DNA of 64,000 bases, from positions 31,286,669 through 31,350,668 of the forward strand of contig OX352762.1 in NCBI GenBank assembly GCA_947095585.1, given 5' to 3'. The translations under genes were made by a program, and so were the position numbers. This document shows, in pieces, positions 57,529 through 64,000 of the stretch. Position 1 is the first letter of the stretch, and each line of letters opens with the position of its first letter. Source of the stretch: Nephrocerus scutellatus (lineage: Eukaryota; Arthropoda; Insecta; Diptera; Pipunculidae). A model generated the notes under the pieces. It saw only the letters and a program-made list of their open reading frames with translations, was not told the origin of the DNA and ran no database searches.

Positions 57529-58547
57529 AGTGTAAATTTTTACAACCGTGTAACGCCACCACGCCGGACTAGCTGAGTCTCTGTCTATAGAAATAAAATG
57601 AAATTATCAATGTACATTATTGGCTGGTGGAGGATGGTTATAGGCTATATTACATCTCCTTACATTAAATGTAAAATTTCAATAATTACCACATTTAAAA
57701 ACAGATTTTAATGAAATTTTCCATGTGTATTATTGGCTGGTGGGGAAGGTTATGTGCTATAGTACGACCCCCTCCGTTCCCGGGGATCACGTGTATGGGT
57801 AGCAAAGCGCAGGGGAACAACTTGTATTAAACAAATTGTGTTCGGTACGCACCGCGGCTTCCACTGCCACTGCTTAGAGCTTTGAATGACATTTAAGGTT
57901 TTTTCTTTTTTAAAACGTTTTTATTAGCTCGCTTTCGAGTATGTCTGTATGTGCGGGTGGAATTTTGTAATTGATTTTAAGCTAACTTCCCATTGAGCTA
58001 GAGACTTGAAACTTTAAACAAAGCTCAGAACTGGATGAACATTGACAAATCACAAAAAAAAGACAACAAATCGCAAAAAAAAAAATGAATTCAACGTGAG
58101 CCTGCAATTTGTTTCAGATCAAAGCAAACTACTACGAACAATACTCGTTTAAAACGGTTTGAATTAAAAATGTATTTTTATTGGCCAACATGTTTACTTT
58201 TAATTTTAAATTTCATATTCGAATAAAAACAAAAAACAATTTTGTTAAAAATGGGTGTCTAGTTGAAAAAAGAGAAAAAATGTGCTTCTAACACTATTGA
58301 TATCAGAGATCCCAAAAACTATGGTATCTACACTAACATCGGATGTCTTAGACAATTTTTACGTATCTTCAATTCCCATCCCCACTCATAGAGATAATAG
58401 ATTTTAAATAAAAATTGATCAAGGCATTCCAGAGTTATGCTAGAACAGAAATACATACATACATACGTCCATTTATATATGTATACATATAGATTAGCCA
58501 CATAGATATTATTCAAAATATACTTTGTTCTGCAAAAATGCTACCAG
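57529..58547. other. Remainder of an older repeat hosting the hAT-type element
   Basis: The right flank continues the interrupted sequence 'agtgtaaatttttacaacc'. A 54-bp unit with 'tattattggctggtgg' is repeated at 57598-57651 and 57709-57762. At 58404-58495 is a 3'-end-like segment, 'attccagagttatgctagaac', also seen at 56747. These features suggest nested non-autonomous elements whose class I cannot assign. Confidence 0.4.
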
Positions 58548-58701
58548 CAAGACCGCATAATCAAGACCAAGATTCAGGTTCAAAGACCAAGACCAGGACC
58601 AAGACTAAAGGCTCTAATGCAAGACCAAGGCCAAGACTCAACCAAGACCAAGATCAAGACCGCGATGCCATGGTCTTGGTCTTGTGGTTGCTCATCACTA
58701 A
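58548..58701. repeat. AAGACC-repeat element, one hAT-type end
   Basis: About 15 degenerate AAGACC or CAAGAC units run to 58670, then reverse to GGTCTTGGTCTTG. The copy ends with TTGCTCATCACTA (58689-58701), identical to the 13-bp terminal repeat of the element at 55438-57520. The left terminal repeat is not recognisable, so it is a short, truncated relative. Family F sequence begins at the next base. Confidence 0.6.
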
Positions 58702-59033
58702 TTTTTCACCGGAGATACACATGTGTACAAAATTTTAAGAAAATCAGGTTCATTTTGGAAAAACTTATATGGGCGCCCCCCTGCCCCCGTGTCCGATCAC
58801 TTTCAAATTTTGACAAAAAGTTTTGTCGTAGGAGATACACAGGTGTACAAGGTTTGAATAGTTTGGTTAATATTTAAAATAATTATATGGGAGACATTGG
58901 CACTGGGGCCCGATATCTTCCGAATTTTAAAAGAAAGTGTTGACATTGTGGATACACGCATGTTTGAATAAAACCGGACTTTAGGAAGTGGGTTAAAATT
59001 GATTAAAAGATTTGACCAGCCAGCCACAAACAA
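58702..59033 (+). repeat. Family F repeat, A-end at right
   Basis: Units with 'ggagatacacatgtgtaca' (58711) and 'ggagatacacaggtgtaca' (58831), 120 bp apart, each followed by a GC box. Then come 'aggaagtgggttaaaattgat' and 'gaccagccagccac'. The extreme A-terminus is replaced by SINE sequence from 59034. Confidence 0.6.
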
Positions 59034-59184
59034 GCTTTCTGTGACAAGTTATTACTCTCAGACGATTGTCCGACGTTCGCGAGAGCTGGGACCGTGAAAA
59101 TTTCTATTGGTGTTTTCTAGGATTCCAACCTTGAACCTTCTGCTCAGAAATTTAACGAACTAACTACTACCGCCACGGCGCCCA
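59034..59184 (-). mobile_element. SINE copy, head half
   Basis: Minus-strand SINE with the GGGCGCCGTGG head at 59184 and a body running down to 'gagagtaataacttgtcac', where it joins family F sequence. The 3' half is missing, probably by deletion at the junction. Confidence 0.6.
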
Positions 59185-59301
59185 TGTATTTGTAAAGTTT
59201 TCTGTTTAGTATGAAAAACTCAAAAAAAGTTAAACAAGTAAATGTAAAACTTCGTTTTTTCGTTTTTTCGGTACAACCTTTTATTTATACGTTTATAAAT
59301 T

Positions 59302-59466
59302 CGGCGCGACAGACCGTTTCGTTCCAAGGCCTAGCTTCTTGCGACCATATTTTTGCACACAAATGGAAGGGACATACAATTTAATGCCGTATCCGAACGG
59401 CGAATTGAGAAGCTTTCCTTGACAAGTTATTACTCTCGGATGTTTGTCAGATATTTGCGAGAGGTT
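59302..59466 (-). mobile_element. SINE copy, body and 3' end
   Basis: Minus-strand copy from 'cctctcgcaaatatctgac' (59466) to 'gtctgtcgcgccgaattt' (59302). Its order relative to the head-half copy at 59034 shows the two are separate insertions, not one split SINE. Confidence 0.6.
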
Positions 59467-60029
59467 GATGTTTAGGGTCCGAACGAGATCCGGATGATCT
59501 CAGATATCTCCCTTTATCTTCAATCTATGGTATGATCAGATGGATCGTCTATAACGCTCTCTCGTCCAGGTTTGAATTTGGGTAACCACTCACTTTTTAT
59601 CGGTTGTTTTCTTCAGGGAAGATTCTCCTAAAGATGCCACAATATCATCCCGAATCTGAATTGGAGTATTTTTTTAATATAAGAGTTTTTTTATAAGAGT
59701 TCATTTAAATATTTTTAAGATTGCTCTAGTTTGCCTAACGTGTATGACCCGATTTAAATGCTACAGAGGAGTGAAATATCGGAAAGACTCTCTTGGAATG
59801 TTGGATAGTAAAAGGGAAGCAGTACATTTTTATGGCAGGATTTGAACTTTTATTTTACCTTACAGCAAATATGCTTTTGTTTTTATGTGATTTTTATTAT
59901 TTGAAGTTAAAAAAATCTGAATAAATGAAATCCGATATTTCATTCTAAATTTAAGTTTTTAATATTTTTTCTCTATTCTCCCATTAACGAAATTTACCAG
60001 TATTACCAGTTTTGAAAAATTGTTCCGGT
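59467..60029. other. Intergenic DNA, nothing recognised
   Basis: AT-rich with no meaningful frame or shared repeat. Confidence 0.45.
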
Positions 60030-61895
60030 AGTGGTCAGCCATCAGTAGAATAGGGAGAATAACACAGATTCTCTAAAGTTGCTCCAAAGGTGGCCGTAAC
60101 TATCTCTAATTGGTGGAAGTTGGATCAAACCTTCACGGTAATTTTCCTTCAATGCAGGAAAAGCTGAATGATCGGGCTAGTCCTTTCAAAGTAAGGTTGG
60201 CGTGAGGCCAATAAACTCGCCCGTAAAATGGAACCCAAAATCAGCCTCGGATACACTGTTAACGACGACGACCACGGCAACGAAAACGGCAAAACGATTT
60301 AAGAATTTTCTCATGAACGTACGCTCACTGTATAGAGCTCGATCTGCATAGCAGCTGATCGATACCCTGTCTAAATATAAGGCTGACATAACAGCAATCC
60401 ATGAGATGCGGTGGCCGGGAAATGGTGTCTTACAAAAATGAGAATATGACATATATTACAGCTGGCATGCAAGACATAATGTGCTCGGTAAAAATCATTC
60501 TAGGGGATATGAATGCTAAAATAGGTATGTAGCTGGTATTCAGGCAGTTTATTGGTACCCATAGCTTACACTAGAACACTAATGACAATGGACAACGAGC
60601 CATAGAGATGGTAGCAAGCAATAATTTGGTCGTTGCGACTACAAGATTTGCGCATAAAAATATCCACAAATTCATCTAGTTATCTACTGATCGAGCCACT
60701 CGCAACCAGATAGACCTCGTGTTGATAGACCGCCGCCATAACCCGAACATGATGACGGTGCGAACGTACCAAGGTGCCAACGTCGACTCGGACCACTATC
60801 TTGTTGGTATGGTGCTCCCAGCGTGGATTACATCATCACGAAAGACTGCATCCGCGAATAATATTCGCGTCAACACGACTGCCCTTCGCAACGATGAGAC
60901 CAGAAACAACTACGGTCAAGCGATAGGACTTGCCCTAAATGCAGGGAGGGTAAGTCCTGGAGCTGAGATATCGGGCGTAGAAGAGAAATGGACACGACCT
61001 AAGAATACTGTCATTAGTACTCCTGACTCCATCTTAGACAGTAGTCGTAGAGATCGGAACGACCAGGCGCGGAGAGGTATCCTGTGCCCCATACATAAGA
61101 TGGGAGATATCACAAAATGCAGCAATTATTGTGGTATAACGTTGTTGAGTATAAGATTTTCTCCTCTATCCTTCAAGAGAGGATAGCCCCATACGTTAAA
61201 GTCATTAATTGGTCCATACCAGTGTGGCTTCGTCCCAGGCAAATCAACAACTGATCAGATTTGCACCCTTAGCAATGTACATGGTGGACACGTAGTAGTG
61301 CAATCCTTTAACTATCTCGGGTCAACTGTAGCAGCCATAGCAGCATGGAGCCAGAAATACGCGCACGGTTGCTTAAAGCCAACCAAGCCTACTATAGTCT
61401 GTCAAGACTCCACAAATCCAGGAACTTAACCATAATATCCAAGCTCCTGGTGTATAAGACAATGGTCATAGCAGTACTTACATATAGATCCGGGTGCTTA
61501 GCTAAAAGTATTCTGAGCTCTTAGCTGCGTTCGAGAGAAAAGGCTTACGGAGAATTGTTGGCCCCGTATGTGAGGAAGAACAATTCCGGAGACTCTATAA
61601 TGATGAGATTATGAGAGTTACCGCGATGTCGACGTCGTGAAGAGAATTAAGCTCGGTAGGCTCCGGTGGGAAGGACACCTACTTCGCATGAGCGAAGTTG
61701 ATCCTTCTCGGAAAAACCTTTGCGGTAGGATTCCGAGGCCGGCCAAGCCTACGATGAAAGGATGTCGTATACCAGGACGCCCAGAGTTTAAGGATGCCAA
61801 ACTGGATGACATCAGTTCGAAATCGGGATCGGAAGAGAGAATTATTGCGGGAGGCCAGGACCGGACCTGGTTGTACAGCCAAATAAGTGCAAGGT
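60030..61895 (+). mobile_element. R1 LINE, both ends present, internally deleted
   Basis: The copy starts with TAGTGGTCAGCCATCAGTAG and ends 'ggttgtacagccaaataag', so both family ends are present, but it is 1.87 kb. It keeps the endonuclease start and its SDH block (60719-60830), jumps to the LCPIHK and QCGF region (about 61080-61250), then to the thumb and C-terminus (RLRWEGHLLRMSE near 61650). The YADD segment is absent. Frames are broken by many indels. Confidence 0.7.
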
Positions 61896-62061
61896 AATAG
61901 CTGTCATCTCAATACATTTAAATAAAGTCAGTTAATTAAAAAAAGTCATTTGGAACAACACTTTTTTGGTCAGTTAATAACAGTTAATAAGAGATCTTAA
62001 AAAACGCTTTAACAGGAAACTCTTTAACATACTGTTGAACAAAATCAAATAATGGCATGAA

Positions 62062-62385
62062 TAATAAAAAAACCCATAAAAATTGAAAATTTTCGTGAAA
62101 ATTCTCTAGTCGGGGATACACAATGTGCAGTTTGAATAAAATCGGGTACATTTAAAAAAAAAATTGGGGAGCCCCCCGACGCTGGGGCCCGATCACTTCC
62201 AAATGTTTAAAAAAAGGGTTGTCCATTGGAGATACACATGGGTATAAAATATGAAGGAAATCGAGTAATCGGGTAAAATTTCAATAAAATCGGGCTGTGG
62301 GAAGTGGGTTAAAATTTGATCACAAGATCCGTCCAGCCAGCTCGCCAGCTATGGGCACCCAAAGTTAATATAGAGAATTTAATAA
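62062..62385 (+). repeat. Family F repeat with both termini, short
   Basis: The B-end 'cccataaaaattgaaaattt' with AAATTCTCTAGTCGGGGATA is at left, two units with 'gggagccccccgacgctggg' lie in the middle, and the A-end 'gtccagccagctcgccagc' then AATATAGAGAATTTAA is at right. At about 320 bp it is the shortest copy with both ends and a useful reference for the family. Confidence 0.65.
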
Positions 62386-64000
62386 AGAGTGAACATTTAA
62401 TGCAATTTATTTTTCTTATACTTCCTACTTTCCTGCGAGGTTTAAAGTCTTATAGAATCATTTTTCATTCATACTACAGAGAAAAGTACCTTAATCTATT
62501 ATGTATTTGATGTATATCAGTAAAACTTTTTTCGAATTCCCTAAAAGCTTTTTTTTAAACTTTTTGACTATGTCTATTTGATTAATGTGTTTTTTTTTTC
62601 AAAGCTTTCTTCTTATCTCATCGTCTTCACGCACTATTGTGCAGCCCTTTCTCCACATTACTTGGACGCGTTTAATTACCAAAATGTGTCGTCGATATTT
62701 CGCTTTGAAACATGAAGAACGTAACAAATAGCTAACAAAAAAGTTAACTACTTGAAACAAGTGAAAATATTTCATTTATTTTTAGTAATGCTTGTATGTG
62801 AATGAATATTTCATTGAACTAGAAAAATCGGAAAAATCAGCTAAGACTCTCAGCATAAGCTTACTTGTTCTTTAAATCTTTTTTCTACTTATATATAAAA
62901 TAAAATTCAATAATACAGCTTAAATAAATAATTAACTCAATTTATATACATATAGACCAACACTTGAGGAGTTTTTATTTTTCGAAAGGATACAAAGCGT
63001 AAAGCGCACTTCTGATACAATCAAGCTCCAACACCATTACATGCGACGAATCTGCTAAATAAAAATCCCCAAAATGTCTTGTCCTCATTGCAACGAGACA
63101 ATGTGCGGAGTTCACTCATCAAAGGACCTTCATTTTTTTTCCTTTCTTAATTTCTTCTTTCTCGTTTATTCATTTCAAAGTTTGTGTGCCTTTCTCTCAT
63201 TACTGAAAAATTCTCATTTTACTTCTTTCAATCGTGAAATTGCTATCACAACCCCGGGTAACAAGAAAATCAACCGAGAACCGCGAAATCCGCCAAGAAC
63301 TTCCACCAGCGCGGTGATAACCTTTGCTCGTGCGCGCCTTTTCCAACACCGCACCCAGCACACAGCCACGCAAATAACACAATCGTAGTGAAATTGAAAA
63401 CAGAAAACTGAGAGACACCGCGCGTAATCATCGTCCTAATTTAAATAAATTTCCCGAATGTCCTTATTCTTGTGTTGGCGGGATAAACGGGTGGTCTGTG
63501 TCTATGTCTGCAGCTCACAGAGTATGCTACCCTTTTTATAATTTCGAGTCTCTGCTACGCTGATTGTCCCTCATTTGACAAGATGAGGCTTGCGCGCAAA
63601 AGTATGATTTCACCGTCTCGTCATACCGTGGACCAATATTCGCTTTTGTACTCGAATTGAATTTAATATACCCGTAGGTATGGTACAGATGTGCATTCAC
63701 CATAAGAATAACTAATTAATTTTTCTTACTAGGTAAGTAGAAATTAAAAAATTTTAGAACATTTTCAGCCTCCTATCCTGAGCAACAAAAATATATTTAT
63801 TTTTATAAATAACGAATTTTGTACTCAAATTGTCTCTATTTTGACCCACGGCATGTGTCCAAGATATATGGCGACTTTAATCCATTTCTGCTGTGTCAAA
63901 AACATTCTTTCTGCGTTTCTGCTATGCGAATAACAATTAAAGTCTATGTCAAAAAGTCGACATTATATCTGACCCACCCATCTACTTGAAGACATCTAAA
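62386..64000. other. Right-end sequence, no gene identified
   Basis: Mostly AT-rich. A 104-codon frame at 63074-63388 is partly basic and proline/arginine-rich in its second half but shows no domain. Higher GC at 63240-63420 and 63460-63620 could be the 5' region of a gene beyond the window, but that is speculation. Confidence 0.35.

Noticed and set aside
1..64000. CRISPR arrays, operons or bacterial gene clusters
   Set aside because: No regular spacer-repeat arrays or bacterial-style packed genes; the spliced Kr gene and the LINE/SINE/hAT/piggyBac content are those of an insect nuclear genome.

Overview
This is a stretch of insect nuclear genome, almost certainly from a higher (cyclorrhaphan) fly. 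It is AT-rich and intron-bearing, is packed with decayed transposons, and contains one convincing host gene: the gap-segmentation gene Krüppel (Kr). The Kr protein is nearly identical to the Drosophila family in its zinc fingers and differs in its linkers. That divergence, plus the transposon-dense flanks, suggests a non-drosophilid fly such as a tephritid, but the species assignment is inference.

Layout. From 1 to 3.1 kb there is no recognisable gene. From 3.1 to 13.9 kb lie scattered repeats: a terminal-inverted-repeat MITE (3834-4240), a possible small Helitron (4715-5061), a tRNA-derived SINE (5216-5505), two copies of an unclassified GC-box repeat family (here 'family F'), and minus-strand fragments of an RTE-like LINE (family R1). 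From 13,998 to 21,710 lies one hAT-type DNA transposon, bounded by an 8-bp target duplication. It holds a decayed transposase and was later loaded with two SINE copies, two family F copies and a 3-kb R1 LINE. From 22.99 to 25.60 kb is an end-to-end R1 LINE flanked by a 14-bp target duplication. From 27.0 to 30.5 kb is a second RTE-like LINE (R2) with few disabling changes, followed to 33.3 kb by SINE, LINE and RNase H-LINE debris.

From 33.3 to 45.9 kb the DNA is mostly unique, with minor insertions at 37.4-38.3 and 42.0-42.7 kb. It lies upstream of Kr and carries clustered Bicoid-type (TAATCC), Hunchback-type (TTTTTTATG) and Zelda-like motifs, densest at 33.4-34.7 kb. This is the best candidate for an early embryonic Kr enhancer. 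Kr itself runs from 46,086 to 49,262 in two coding exons, with an apparent GC-AG intron of 1,680 bp. Its 3'UTR follows. No dispersed transposon was recognised between about 42.7 and 52.0 kb.

From 52.0 to 54.6 kb is a decayed piggyBac-type transposase gene, split by a LINE insertion that has its own target duplication. From 55,438 to 57,520 is a second hAT-type element with perfect 13-bp terminal repeats, a perfect 8-bp target duplication and inverted arrays of an AAGACC hexamer under each end. From 58.5 to 62.4 kb are more SINE, family F and R1 copies. The last 1.6 kb shows nothing I can identify.

The only gene expected to be functional is Kr, a transcriptional repressor. The mobile elements are layered insertions, and several can be ordered in time by nesting. 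I did not find a novel multi-gene system. The most interesting signals are the putative Kr enhancer, the GC-AG intron, the two hAT elements, the split piggyBac and the unclassified family F.
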